From Dipetalonema caudispina (lineage: Eukaryota; Nematoda; Chromadorea; Rhabditida; Onchocercidae), in the NCBI GenBank assembly GCA_013365325.1, contig JABVXV010000083.1, positions 124,001 through 188,000 on the forward strand: a DNA stretch of 64,000 bases, given 5' to 3'. Positions 25,901 through 39,735 of this stretch are shown here, in pieces (the first letter of the stretch is position 1; every line of letters starts with the position of its first letter). The notes under the pieces were generated by a model. It was not told where the DNA came from, made no database searches, and was given only the letters and a program-made list of their open reading frames with translations. The translations under genes and the position numbers were made by a program.

Positions 25901-28900
25901 TATCATGTGTTTAGGCAGATGCTGATCCGTTATCGTTTTTCGTGCAGTTGGATCGTGACAAAAATAACATCGAGCATTTGGTGTTATCGAATGCCGATGT
26001 ACCACCTGACCTTCCAAAGTTGTCTTCATTCGAAATTTCTCAAGCTTGCATTGCTCCTTTCATGGGACATTATTACCGAGCAGAAATCATTAACAAAGAA
26101 AATAATAATAAGTATGTTTTCAAACCTTGATACGAATCCCACCTACTGATAAAGAGAAATCCAGTACGGTATAATCCAGGATATTATGTTTAAGGTGCTT
26201 CATTTTTTTGGGCTTCTGTGATGACTGTGTTGTCCATTGCCTAAACGAAAAAAAACTTATCGTAGCTATGAACTTCACAACATGTTGAAACGTTAAGTTG
26301 AGATATAGCAGTTCTGTGTATGTAGTTTTTTATTTTACAATAAAGAAACCGCTAATGAAATTTTGTAATATAATAATGTATAAGCTTATTATGGGATTTC
26401 TGAGCAATTTTTTGTTAATTTTTGCGTTTTTCTATTGTTTCTGTATTTTTAATAGGCTGTAAATAAGTGAGGGTGGTTAAGCCAAAAATTATTTATTTGC
26501 TTTAAAGAAAAAGAATCCTGTTCGTTGATTATGGTAATGTGGAAGATATGGATGCATCCGTGCTTTACGTTATTAATAATTCGCTTCCCAAGCAATTCTA
26601 TACATCAAGAAGAATGGCGTTCCATTGCCGGTTGCACGATATTATGCCAGTGGCTTCTAAAGTCAGTTTGTTGTTTATCGAAATAACTGTTTTCTCATTA
26701 ATTTGTTGCTGAAAGTTTGATAGTGATTGTGAGATTACTTTTTTGTTTTCAAGAAATGCCCTTAAAAAACTAGTTAGAATGTTCCAGTAATTCAATTTTC
26801 AAACAGTTCAAAGTATAAAATTACTGCACTTTTTAATTTTATTATAATAAATGTCCTTTAGTTTCAAATAATTGTAGAAATCTGTTAACGTCTTCTCGTA
26901 AAATCCAAACTGAGAATGTTTTTGCAATGCAGTGCAATCCATCAACAGTTTTGGGTTGGCTGGATTAAATGAAAATACTCTGATAGTTAATATTATGGAA
27001 TTGTACAAAAAGGCCTAGTGAGAATTATATGAGGTGAAATTCCGGATATTGAGGAACGAAATGGGGCTCACTGTAATTTTTTCATATGCAGTTCGCGTGG
27101 AATTTGCTTCTACAGTTTCCTTTGTTTTTCGAAATTTCTCTGATGCACATGATTCCGACATATTTTTCAGCATGCATTCGACCCGGAAATTCGAAAGATA
27201 TTCTCAGAATTGACCGCTAATCAGAAACTGCTCATATGTTTCTTGCAGCAGTCAATGAAAGGAATTTATGAAGTAGCGATTATGCTTAGTAATGGACGTT
27301 CCGTTTCTGACATTTTGATCTCGAGGTACATGTTCAGAAGTGATGTTCTTTGGATTTCTAGAATTTATCAATATTTCAATTTATTACTGAATTTCATTCT
27401 GATATAATAAAGATGATTTCCAGAGGTTTCGCTGTTCCATTCAAATGGGGTATCGGACCATCATTTCCGCTTTATGAAACATTGGATGTTCTTCGATCCG
27501 ATGAATTTGATCATGTTCATCCTGTTTTTACTGTTCAATTATCAGATAGCCTCGCACAACTTGAGAGGGTTAGTTAAAACTTAAGATGTAAGTTTTCTCA
27601 ACTGCTAAGGTTCTCTCTTATGATTTCGAATTTATTGCTTATGCAGGGAGAAGAATCACCTTTTTTTTCAATTTTTTTTTTTCGTATTATAGGTGTTCCC
27701 AGCTAGGCAATTGTAGAGAATGTTCGGTTACATATTTTGGTCGATTTTTTCAAAAGCGAATTGTGAAAGCGGTGTAACAGCGCGAAACATAGATGATATG
27801 AGCCAGTTTGTACTAGTAGAATTTTCACTTAGCAATTTGTTGTTCATATGGACTCAGCATATGAACAATAGGAGCAGGTAAAGGTGCCGTACTACTATAT
27901 TTCCTGTGAGAAAGGTTCGTTTCTTTCTAAATTTCCAGTTAAACAACGCATATGTGGATAGCAAAAAAACAGTAGAAGCACCACAAATTGGCGATGTTGT
28001 TATTTCTTACTTCGAGGAATCGCCGTACCGAGCTGAAATCATCGCCACGGAAATTAACGATAATAATACAGCATATCGTCTACGTTATGTTGATTATGGC
28101 AATGAAAGCCTTTGCACGAAAGAAGAATTGTTCGCGTTGGATAGGGATCAACAACCTGATGTAAATTTGTTACATTTAATTTCTTATCCATAATACATTT
28201 ACAAGTTAAATTTTAAATTACGTTAGACACGGTTTTATTAATCGAAACATAAAGCAAGAAATAAATATTAAAATGATATGATATAACTATGTTTACTTGA
28301 TAAAACGTTCAATATGAAATAGTGGAGTCCAGCAATAAATGCTTTCTTGGCGAGCGCTTTTATCTAGTGGTTCTGATGAAAAAAGAGAAAGGGATACATT
28401 TTCTGCATATTAGTTGTTTTGATCGTGATCTTTCATTTAGTAGGATGTATTCTTTGTTATTATTTATCAATTCATTATCATATGTTGTTCACCCGAATGT
28501 TTATCTAATTTTTCTATTTTTTAGGAAATACTTTATACTCCTCGACAGGGTTTCCGATGCCGAATTGATGGTATTCGACCTTTAAATCATAAAGACCATT
28601 GGCCTGAAAAAGTACAGAAATGCATCGACAATTTGTTAGCTCCGTCTACTTCATTTGAAGCTGCTATTGGTAGTCCAAGTGGGGATGGAGTTTATCCTAT
28701 TAGGGTTAGTTGTTTACCTTGGAAGGAAGGTACATTGGAGCATAGGGCTGACGGATGTGCTTTATTATTATATCTTTAAATATTTCATGTCGATAATTTC
28801 GAAGATTTTTAAAGCCTAACAGCCGGTGTTACTAGATTGTGGTCAAGAAACAGCCGAATGAAGAAGATGGCTTCGGAACTGATGAAGCAAATGACCTAAA

Positions 28901-30760
28901 TAATAAGGTAGAACTGGCGAGCTGGTTAATTGCAAAAGGTTATGCCGAAATGCAGGATATTTGGCGAGACTACCCGGTGAAGAATTTATTATCCGATGGA
29001 AAACATGAATACGAAATGTTTATTACAGAAGTCGATGGACAGATCATTCATGCACGGCCATATGTTTTTATTGAACAATATAACAAAATGAAGAAGGTAT
29101 GTTATACAAATTCAGTTCTTATTCGTGTTCTGATTTTGCCCAAACTTTTCGAGTAAAATCAATTTCACTTAATTCCATTTAGCTAATATAATCATGTGTT
29201 ATCTTTCTGAACTTTTTTTTGCTCCTACTTTTTTTTCAGCGCATTGTTTGCACCAACAATATTTGATTGCCAGAACTTCAACTATTCTAAGGATTTAAGT
29301 ATTTTAAGTTTTCAATCTCTTCAACTTTAGACACTTGCAAGTATTAAAACAATTCCTCTTGTAACTGATGCAACTACTGGTTTAATTTCTTTAAACAACG
29401 AGAATAAACGTGCAATGTTAGTCTCCTCAGCTGATAATGCGACGTCAGGGAGGTGTTTATTGATCGATGAAGGTATTTCTATTGAAGAAATACCTACTCA
29501 ATTTTTTGGCAGTAGTGATGATTGTGAGTTACTTTTGCGAGATTTTTATAATAATTTCATTGCTTCATTTAGCTGTTGCCAATTTTGAGTTTCTGTGCAC
29601 CATTATTTATACAAAACTCGGGTACCATATTTTGATTAAATGTCACAGAATTATTTTTGGAAGCCTCATGCAAGCCTTATTGATTGTTGTTAGTCTATTT
29701 CGAGAGTACACTGAATGGAAAGTTTGGCTGTGGTATTTCGACGCTTTCAAGAACCAAAAATGCTGTCATATATTACATATGAATTCTTTGTGAAGTATAT
29801 TTCCAAAATACATACACTGAGATAAACATAGCAAATGAAATATAACGAAATTTGAAAGTTGAGGAAAAAAGCCCAGTTTTAGAGTGAATTTCCCATTGTA
29901 GGTGATTCAGACGGATTTTTTGTGCGAACATGCCATCGCTTGTCAGTGCAACTCAGGTTCACCGAATTTTTGTTTGATAAAAAGTCGAGAGATGTGATAA
30001 TGAGTAGTGCAGCAAATGGCCCAGCTAAAGTCATTCTTGTTGAATACAATGAGGTATATTTTTTACAGCATGACACTTATGACAGATATTGAGATGGTGT
30101 AAGTCACAATGCGTTCTATATGTGATTCAAAAATTCAAAGACGTGTATGTTTTTTCTTTTTCGTGAAATCCAAAGCAAATCATTGTTGCTTTCATAATTT
30201 TTCTATTATTTGCAGGATAATAACTACCTAATAAGTGAAATTTTTTTCTCTGATGGCACAACTTTGATAGAAAAACTCAGGAAAGCAAGGCAGGAAGGAA
30301 TTGATGAAAAAGAATCAGCACCAAATCTTGTTACTGGTGATTTCGAACAGGCCTCTAACGGCAATTCAAATGAAGGTAGGAAGCGAATATTTACTGATTA
30401 CTGAGGAGTTAAGTGGAAAGCGGATTATAAAGTCAATGACAGTGATAGTGTGTTGTAATAGGCCAGATATTGCTTTTAAAAGGCTTGTGTTTGTGCTCCA
30501 TAAACTTTTGTCAAAACTTTCCCCGATTTACAAACAACAGTAACTAATTAAATTAATATAGGGAATGTATGCACCTTGTGACATTTCTGCTGAAGGAATT
30601 GGAAAAGGAGCAACCACATCGTCGTTCTTTTTTAAACTAAAAAAAGGCTGAAATTTTAGGCGAAAAAACAGTAGATTCAAGACCGCCAATTAGTGGGATG
30701 AAACAAATTGAGTGCAGCGAAAATTTGTTCACTGATCAGGATCCAAATCTGAAGTTTTAG
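19986..30760 (+). CDS. Multi-Tudor-domain protein with R/N/G-rich, GW-containing linker
   Basis: About 24 exons. Tudor domains bind methyl-arginine on Argonaute/Piwi-class proteins and scaffold germ granules. Three clear cores are visible: FYLDYGN (exon 21,307-21,497, with its flank from 20,640), LFVDYGN (26,513-26,661, flank 25,578-26,113) and YVDYGN (27,940-28,160). A possible degenerate fourth, LLIDEGI, lies in exon 29,332-29,521. Between the first and second is a low-complexity linker (23,055-24,793) rich in Arg, Asn, Ser and Gly, with SGW and GGW motifs. The last exon, 30,660-30,760, joins in phase and ends in TAG. The start ATG follows a likely spliced-leader acceptor. The junction near 24,793-25,578 is unresolved. 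It resembles TDRD/RNF17-like proteins, including C. elegans EKL-1, but orthology is not claimed. Confidence 0.8.
23749..23770. repeat. 22-nt direct repeat, intron copy
   Basis: GCAACTGCATCTAATACAAA plus TA; identical to 23,895-23,916, which lies in the following coding exon of the Tudor gene. Confidence 0.9.
23895..23916. repeat. 22-nt direct repeat, exon copy
   Basis: Exact match to 23,749-23,770. Here it encodes part of the GW linker (ATASNTN) of the Tudor protein. Confidence 0.9.
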
Positions 30761-32193
30761 GTTTGGTTTTTTTGGAGCACTAAATCGACGCTACTTGAGA
30801 ATGCATCCATGCCGATTACCTAAAAAGTAGAATTTGCAAAAATTACAGCAGGTACTCCAAGATTTTAGAATGGTGCAGTGCAACAAATATAACAGAAATT
30901 CTTTTTTCCTCTAATTAAAGAGTAAGATAGATCGAATTAGTCACTGAAAAACTGCAACATATAGAATTTATGCTGTAAAATTTTAATCTAATAAGGTTAC
31001 ATTGGAAAGAACAATTTTCCAGTTATCGGAAATGTCGGAATAGTGTCTTCGATGATAGCCATAAATATCGCAGAACATTCGATCTTAAAATTATTGCTTC
31101 TCTGGATTCATTGATAGCACGCGTTTCAAATTTGGACAGAGTTGAATGATATGAATTTATTTCGGAGTTTCGAGTGACTTGATTTGCAGGAAAATTTTTT
31201 GGTCTACTATTCTTTGTAATGTGATTTTCGTTTTCTGTGGTTAGTTTAATGGATTTCATCATCCCCTTCATTCTTTCTTTTATTTCTTTTCCAAATTACT
31301 ATTTACAGCATAAGGTTATAACTGATACTTTGTATATTTTTTTCAGTGATCCATTTCCTTGTTGTATTATTCGTCATTGTCGAAAGCTTATACTATTAAC
31401 TGTTATATACTTCTGCTGCTAATTGGCGTCATCGTTGTTTGTCACTTCTTATGGATATTCTTTTTCATATCCAGTCTTTTTCAACGTTTTTTAATCGTAT
31501 TCTTTATATTTGTTTTTATTAGAAAATGTATAAATCGCAGTTTTGGCTTTCCCTAAAAATTCAAATCAAAAGAAAAAAACCAAGAAACAAGAAGCTAAGT
31601 AACGAGCATATTGTTCAAATTCTACATAACGAATAATAAATAATAGAGAAAAGTTCCTGAAGTATTTGCAATTAAGAGAAAATGTTCATTTCCAGCTTTT
31701 TGTTTTTACGTTTTATTCCGATGTTATGATTCTGTTTATAAATACATTCACCAGACCTTACATAATGAATAATATTATTTACTCCTTTTTTGACATCATA
31801 ATTCTGTGTTTTATTGCAATAAAATTTTTTGACGTTTGATTTTCACTACTAACTGAGACTTTTATTGTTACTGTTTCGAATCACTTTTCCAACAACTGTG
31901 TGAATCGCGAGAGAAAAAAACAGGATAATCCACGTGTTGATTTCATTTTATTCTGAGAAATCCGTGATGTTATATTTTATACATCTGGAATCATTTATAT
32001 ATTTCATATGGATGGATGCTCGTCTATACGCTAATTTCAAAAATAAAAGAAATTTTTCTAAAACTATCAAATTTACCATTAAAAGCAGTTAAACACTTCA
32101 GTTTCAGCATCTTTTAATACATAAAATCAAGCAACCGGCAAATTTGATGTCATTTCATTACTTTTGAATTCAATTGAACAGTTGTTATTGCCA
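30761..32193. other. Intergenic between Tudor and four-TM genes
   Basis: No convincing coding exon. A minus-strand frame at 31,023-31,271 and T-rich plus-strand frames at 31,237-31,556 look like chance ORFs. Confidence 0.55.
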
Positions 32194-34706
32194 ATGTGTC
32201 TTCCAGAACTGAGCGAAGATGATAGGTAGGTAAGAATAATAGATTTCATTGTATTTCTTGCAACTGTCCGATCATTAACTTTCTTTTCTCTAAAACTAAC
32301 CTAAATATTTCAAATTAATATATAACAGAATTGTCAAAAGTTCTGTTAGAGAACTTCAAGTAAGTCGAAAAATAATCTCAATGTGTGGATTATGTGGAAT
32401 AATAATCCATCCATCAAACACATACATACGAAGCATATATCATACCAAATGAATTATGTATAATAATAAAATCATTGAATTTAAAATTAGCGACAAGTTT
32501 TGTTTAATTTTAATTTTTAAAAAGAAAATTCTAGCGATGAATACGAAGTTTGCTGTGGAGGTTTACATTCGTACGTAGCAAGTGTATTTTTTTGCGTGAT
32601 CGATTTCTGGTCAACGTGTTCAATGTTCTTCCTCATTGCTTTATTTCATTATCATGATGTAAAATTTTCATTTCACTTAACTTTGTTTCTTTCAAGAAGA
32701 AAATAAGCAATTTTTACTCATAGATATTATTGGATATCTTAGTTAAGTTAAGGAGTATTTGAGATTTTTGTTGCTTATGTGTCAAAGTCTTCATAAAGAT
32801 AAATATTGAATATGATAATTTTTCGCTTCTTTTCTTTCTCTTTAATAGTATCTTAATTACCACTTCTTCCAAAATTTTGAACTTAAATTTGCGAAAACTA
32901 GCACTATGTAAGCTTAGAAATATTTCTTTCCGTAATGCAAAATATTGTAAAAATTTTCTCAAATATATAGTATTATAACTATTAATACCACTTTAAAGTC
33001 AAATATATTTTAAACGTAATGTCTTTTAAATTCTTTAAAATTTTCCCTCTAAGCTGAGAAGATAATTATGAAAAATGGTCTTTTTAAGGCTGAATGAAAA
33101 AGGATCAGAAATTTAATTTTTTGAAAATTCCAAAATTTCTATAAAAACTTCTTTTCATTTGCAAACTCTACCATTTTCCATACGTATTTTTTGCATTTAA
33201 ACAAATGAATTCAATAATTTCCAATTTTATGCTCAGGTTTGAAATTACCTCAAAATTTGGAAATATGAAATGTGAATGCTTAGGACATGCAAATTATTTA
33301 AATTCCTTCAAATGTTAGTATACTGTAAAATTTTCAAATTGAATAAAATTTTCACAATAACTGTTTCAGGATCCATTAACATGGCCAGTGAAAGTACCAT
33401 TGTTCGTTCTCTACATTTCTTTCTTGTCATATCTTTCAGGACCTATTGGATTATACATGGGTGTAAATTTTATTTTTATTTTTCCAAATATAGGAATGAG
33501 AAATGAAAATGGACTTGTTAACAATATAATTCAAAAAAAAAAGGAAAAAATATGAAATTCTATTTTAAATTTCGATTTCAAACTTTCAAGTTGAATTTTC
33601 GGTTAAATTTCTCATTCTTTCAATTCTTTTAGCTTCTCAATTTCATTTGAATTTAACACAAACATTGAAAAGGTATGTTACTAATAATGTATAATAACAG
33701 TAATAGTAGTATTATACTATGAATTTCTCAAAAATTTTCAGCATAGTCTTCTTATAGCATTATATTATTATCGAATCGTTATTATGTTCCTTTTCGCCTT
33801 AATATGGATGATTATTAATTCCAATGAGCGGAAAACTGTCATAGGTTAGTTGTCAAGATTTTCATGATTAACCTCTAACAATATTAAATAAGCTAAGGTT
33901 TTATTATTGTTGCATAATTTAAAGATAGTTGGACTTGTTTGCTTGGCAAAAAATTGTCTTAACAACAAATTAAAATTGCTATAGTTCACTTTTTGATATT
34001 CCAAAGTTCACAATTTAACTAATTGCAATTGCAGATATTATCCTTATAACATTATGGTTTTTCACGGCGTTTACTTATTTTATTGGATGGTATGTTCACA
34101 GGAAAACGTATAAATTTTTCAGCTCTCGGTTAGCTCATACTTTTATTGCCATTAAATATTCTGATAGTATTATTAGAAATTTATGAGATTATTGTTGATG
34201 ATGAAAGATTATCAGCACAAAAGTGTACTACCCAATGTTTGGGAATTTTCATTGTGTTATTTATTTATTTCAATTAAAGCATGCAAATGTAAAGGAATGT
34301 TTCCCCATATCTGTCATTTAAGAAATTGAACCATTTCATCACCTATTAGGTAATTGTCACATGAAGTGAACAGTTTAGGTTTGATTCATAGAATATGCAT
34401 TCATTTTTTGTTGTATTCTAAATATGAACAAGAAAAGCTTATTTGATATGCAAAATGTGTTCTTTCTAAGCGATTATATCTGTATATCTATTGAGCAACT
34501 AATTTCAATATTGGCAACATTGATTTCGTAGATGGGTAGGATATGATGATGGCGATTTGGTATTTGCCGCCAAGTTACGAGCTCAAGGTTTACCCGTAGC
34601 CGCTTACAATATGCGGGAGTACTTTGCTTCCATCAACCTGGAACATGAATCTGCAAGACAATATAATAAAGAATCCCCAGCTACAATCATAGCAAAGAAA
34701 GATTAG
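32194..34706 (+). CDS. Small four-transmembrane protein
   Basis: Six exons (32,194-32,225; 32,535-32,658; 33,370-33,462; 33,742-33,844; 34,035-34,128; 34,532-34,706) close in phase and give 206 residues. The N-terminus is short and acidic (MCLPELSEDDSDEYEVCCGG). Four hydrophobic segments follow, roughly residues 22-48, 58-82, 87-106 and 115-136. A hydrophilic tail of about 70 residues ends AKKD. The architecture is like tetraspan or LAPTM-like nematode membrane proteins; the family is not recognised. A 31-nt segment at 32,329-32,359 has splice sites but would shift the frame. Within the fifth exon the 33 nt at 34,090-34,122 are flanked by GT and AG in phase. Its 3' end converges on the EXT2 gene. 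Confidence 0.65.
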
Positions 34707-34752
34707 GTCGCTAAAATGAGTACACGAAATCAGAAGATCTATTGGTATTGGG

Positions 34753-34758
34753 AATAAA
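34753..34758 (+). terminator. Polyadenylation signal AATAAA
   Basis: AATAAA 47 nt after the stop codon of the four-TM protein gene. Confidence 0.5.
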
Positions 34759-35885
34759 GGATCTTTCGATGACAAATTCCTGCATATATTCAGTAATACA
34801 TTGTTTTTTCTTGTTCTCTTTTATAGTTCTTTGCGTTGCTTCCGATTTAAACATTAGATAAAGCTATTTATAAAGTTCCCGAGAGAAAGGATTCTATCAC
34901 AGTATAAATAATGTTTATGTGAATAGGACAAGGCTTTACCATCGCAAAAAGTGTATTCAAATGAAGAAAAAATAAACAGTAATCACTTTTAATTACAGCA
35001 AATCTTTATTTTAAGGAAATTAGCGCATTCCATGAACTCGAATAGATGAGATCGCCAAAGGTAATGTTAGCAGTACCAAAAGCAAAATGAAGTGGAACCA
35101 TGTATTCAGAGGAAAAAAAGTAAAATAATGATTGGAGGTTATAAATAATCGATAAGGCGAGGAAAAAAACATGAAAACTTGACAACTAGGCAAATCATGG
35201 TCAAAACGTCGATAATCCATTGACCTCTAAAAGTTCAACTACTTTCCACGACCAATAATACCTAACCAATTAGGCAAGATTTCTCCCCTTTTCGAAACAA
35301 GACTACTTAATAAATTTTGAAAATTAATAAATATACCCGAGCAACATAATGTAAAACAATGTGAAACAGAGGCACAGAATGATCGGTATACTATGATGTA
35401 TACAGCACAGCACCATAATCTTTATATAAAAACAAAAGTCAATAATGACATGTAGAAAAGTCTTCAAAATAAGAAATTTGATAAAAAATTATAATATCTA
35501 AAAAATATCATTAATCAAGCAACAAGTTGGCACTATGGTTGAAAAAGGACGAAATATTGTCGTAACTAAATTTAATTGCTGCCTCACTTGAAGTTTTTCG
35601 GTTCTTTGAAGATTTATCTTACCAGTCGATTCTGACACAAGAAAAACTTCTCTACCCTATGATGCAAACTGGTAGACTGGTAAAATCTTCGGTATAAGCC
35701 ATATCATACAAGGCTAATTTCTGTATTAATAATTTTCAATAAAAGCCACTTTTTTATACTTCTCTCTACAATATAATCAAATGAATAATGGTGGAACTAG
35801 ACTTAGAAATGAAAGTTGTAAACTGTGAATATTTAATAAGTAACGATAACAAGAACTATAATTCAGAACAATATAAAACACATTT
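34759..35885. other. Convergent intergenic region
   Basis: 3' flanks of the plus-strand four-TM gene and the minus-strand EXT2 gene. No additional gene is seen. Confidence 0.55.
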
Positions 35886-38800
35886 TCAAAGCGGTCCAAC
35901 CTGACTGTATGGATTAGTGATACCTTCGAAAGGTACTTTATATAAAACAGGATCGTACCTTGAAACACTCGTAAGTAGTGGATTATAACCAAAATATGAA
36001 ATAAATAGATTGATACATATGGAACGTTGGAGTTGACGTTGAGCATCCCACGTTGGTATATCATTGTGAACACATTCTGAAAAACAAAAACATTTACTCT
36101 GGTTTTAACTTTCTTTAAACTGGCTTCAACGTTTTTGAAAATGGAATAAGAATGACAAAGTGAAAAGACTAGTAATATTAAAACTAAATCACACATATGA
36201 GATAAACCAAATATTCACTCATTTAGAATATTACTTGTATTTAAGCATGCGTCGAAACATATATATGAAACAAATAACCAGTTTAACCTGCATAATTTCT
36301 ATCCAACGATTACAGAATGCTTGTAACATTTGATAAGAGATACTTACTTGGACAAACGAACTTTTTTCGCGGTGTAACCTTCAATGGACTTTTTCCAGTA
36401 ATACTACTGATTAGAAAATTCATCGCAATATCTTCACAGTTCTTATTTCTTTCCACATATTCTATTATTTCTGGAGGCAACAACTGGTGATATAACATAC
36501 CATAATACTGTAGAGGATATAATATTAGACAATTAGAATCGCCAGTTTTATAAATTTGATTGAATTTTAAAACAAAAATCAAATTTTATACTTTGAATGG
36601 AACCTCATCAACAGTATGCTACAAAAACAGCGTTTATTTTTATTTCGAGAAAAGACAGGATTGGAAGTAAACAGGTTTCATTTAACCTTATGATAAAACG
36701 CGGCTCTCATCAAAATAATATTCATCGAATTTGCCCATTCCGTATGGTATTCATATAACTTGGTAGATTCATTAAAAATAGCAGCTCGTGGCAAAAATCC
36801 CACTAAACGATCCGGATTTTCTCGCCATGTCTGAAATGAAATAGAATATAAAACTATAACACTTCATATTTCATTAAACTGTTGTACAACGACAGTGCCT
36901 TTACAGCGAAACTGACATTAAGCGAATTAATTCAAAATCAGTTCTGATCAATACTATGTTATGGACTTATTTTATTAAAATATTATTGCTGAAAGTCCTG
37001 ATTCCTGAAAATTTCTGATTTATGAAATTTCTGAATAGTATAAACCTGATAGCCAAATTCGATTTCATCAACGTTCACAGCGACTATGTCCTCGTCAAGT
37101 GAGAATACTGCATCTGTGGTTATTTCCGAAAACATAATAAATCGATTGGAGAGCATATTTTGGTCCATATGAATAACATGAATGGGTCGATTTATGTGTG
37201 GCCATTCAGTCACTATAGAACAAAAAACGTTTTCTAACTTTATAACATAAAAACAGAGGCGACTTATAGCGAAAGAGCACTAATGTTGAGAACATATTAT
37301 ATTCTTGAAATAAATTAAAAAATTTCTTTTTTGTTTTCTGATGTATTGCATGTTACCACCGTTTTGAAAATAATTTTCATGAACATGCAAGAATTGAGAA
37401 GCAGCTAAATAAGTGAATAAAAAATCTGCTTACTTGGAGGAGGCTCACTGGAATGATTCCACACAACGACAATACTTCGTAGACTTGCAACTTTGGCAAG
37501 CAGTCGTATAATAACGAACAATGAATCCAGTTTATTGTATGTCAAGATAACACCCGTAAAGCCCTCAGCAGAAGCGTGGAAAGGAAGGAAGAACGATGGA
37601 ACAATACAATTCTGTAATCCAGATATAAGCCAAGTCACATAATTATGTTCTATTTTTGGTTCAGGAATAACACAGTTACAAAACATATGGTTAAAATTAA
37701 AGCATGATTTAGACATTGGAAAATATTCTAAAATTCATTCTACCTTTGATGAATTGTAATTCCATTCATCATACGTTGTAAATGAATTGGGAATAATGCG
37801 CCTCTCCAAAATGTTTAAAGTCGTAAGGACAATTTTTTCAAGTGAAGAAAAATAACGACTATATACGAAAGAAATTTGTTCCCGCATACGCTGTTTCCGT
37901 TCAGACGATAGAACTCGCAAGAATGTGAGCACAGAAGACAAACGACTTCGGGAAAACGTCAGCGACAATCTGGAAAGGCAGGGGTGAGTAAAGAAAATTT
38001 CCTTCAATTAAAACACTTCAATTTCTACTTCAGGAACTCCATGAAATATCAGAGCATAATATTCCGCAACCAGAAGATACAATGCGTTGGATGACTGGAC
38101 ATTCTCTCGGCAATCATAACAGGAGTTTCTGCGTATATTATCTATTTTGAATTCCCGTGAATGTCAAATGTAATTAGCAACTAACAAATCCCAGTTGATC
38201 ACTTCACTGAAGGGTAGAACAATAGAATCCGAGATAATGACAGGGATGGAGCCAACACGTAAAGCCGACATTAACAGTAGCTCAGATCCAGCAACTCGAT
38301 CATCAATCAGAGTGAACTGACTTTCCTGAAAATTCTTCGAATTCTTATTTCTGAAATAAATATGTTTAAATCACCCCACAATCCTTGATGTTGGAAGCCT
38401 CAAGGATATTTCATTCCTTATTCAGTGATTTGTATGATGCCACTTCCTTTAATCTCTTCATTGTCTTTATCCAAATAAAAAGTAATCTCAATTTTATGTT
38501 CTTATGTGGGAAATTGGTTTACGAGGACAATCCCTTTCTTTACTTTCGTTAATTTTGAATAAAAAGTCTTTTTATTGATAAGAAATTTAAACCTTAACAA
38601 CTGCACCCAAATTGTGAGCATTTCCATGACTGTCGCACAAGAAATTTCCATCTATTACACCGCAGTCGTCCAAGACAAGACAATCGTTTTTGTTAAATAA
38701 GTTTTTTAATAATACTTTAACATTGTGCGAAGCAAGTTTTATCGGTACAACGATAAAATATGAGAATTTTTCCATTGAGAACAAGAAAGACGATGATAAA

Positions 38801-39735
38801 ACGTAGGGATTCCATAGAGGAAGTGATAAATCGAAGCCGCGTCGAAAAGTTTTACGATAAGATCCGGTCCTGTAAGCAAAATTTATCAGTTCAAAAGTCC
38901 CAACCACCACCTACTTTTCATGCCGTCAATCTATTCTCTGCTATTTCTACCTTCCGAGGCATCAAGACTTAAAGGAAGTAATGCAAACAGTACACATAGA
39001 GATTACAGCATGTTTTCATCACGAAAAAGAACCAACCTGGCAATAATCGCATTAATATCAAGAAGACTGGCGCCAGCAAATGCAAATATGAGCACATTGT
39101 GGTTGCTCAGACGAGCACCTGCATTGAAATTTTTCGAAAAAGATGATTCACCATCGTCGAAACGATAAATATTAAGGGTATCAAATCCAGGCACAACAAG
39201 GCAGGCATCTTCAATTGTATCAACTCTATATCTGGATCGCTCAATGACTGACCGTATCTCGAGATATTCGCTTGAAGGTGATGGCGTGATATCCTTGCCA
39301 CTCTGAAACATTACAGAGCTTCAGGCAAATATGACAATCACCGACTTGAAACAGTTCATTTCAGTTCACTACGCAGACTGTGTGATAAATCGTATTCCAT
39401 TTCCTTAGAGTGACAATGTTTTATTATTCATTGCCGCTTGTTTTTATGCTTTCTCTCTTTTAACAATTATCAGAAAAATAATTCACCTCATCGATGACCC
39501 GTACGAACGGTTCAATAAAAACAGTTAACTGATCGTCATGAAGTGAACATGGCAACAAATACAGACATGTATCTGTTGTACAGTTTTTGCCACTCTCTAA
39601 TTTTCCTGTATCATCTGAAGAGATATGATATTCCAAAATCTGTTGGTATCGCCCCTCATTATGAAAGTTCCACAGAACAAGTCCGAGAAATAATGTAGTT
39701 ATTGGTACAACAATTCTGCTGTAGCTGCATCGCAT
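35886..39735 (-). CDS. EXT2: Exostosin-2-type heparan sulfate glycosyltransferase
   Basis: Builds the GlcA/GlcNAc backbone of heparan sulfate in the Golgi, normally as a complex with EXT1. Ten exons close in phase: 39,735-39,487; 39,302-39,037; 38,869-38,593; 38,325-38,186; 37,969-37,744; 37,611-37,434; 37,212-37,046; 36,830-36,687; 36,507-36,348; 36,076-35,886. They encode 665 residues (human EXT2 is 718). The start is followed by a signal-anchor (IVVPITTLFLGLVLW) for type II topology. The N-terminal GT47 half includes GSIPVIISDSIVLPFSEV. The C-terminal GT64 half has GFTGVILTY, VVVWNHSSEPP, the metal-binding DXD-type LDEDI, then NCEDIAMNFL and KVTPRKKFVCPKC. The short N-terminus and the PRKKF..CP.C block favour EXT2 over EXTL3 or EXT1. 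All landmarks are intact. Confidence 0.9.

Noticed and set aside
33631..33680. 40-nt candidate exon in the four-TM gene
   Set aside because: It has splice-like ends, but no phase works with its neighbours without a stop.
34123..34128. 6-nt microexon CTCTCG in the four-TM gene
   Set aside because: The exon reads open through this point without any intron, which is the simpler model; kept only as a possible exitron.
38030..38180. Extra EXT2 exon
   Set aside because: The neighbouring exons (38,186 and 37,969) already close in phase and align across this position to EXT2, so this is intron.
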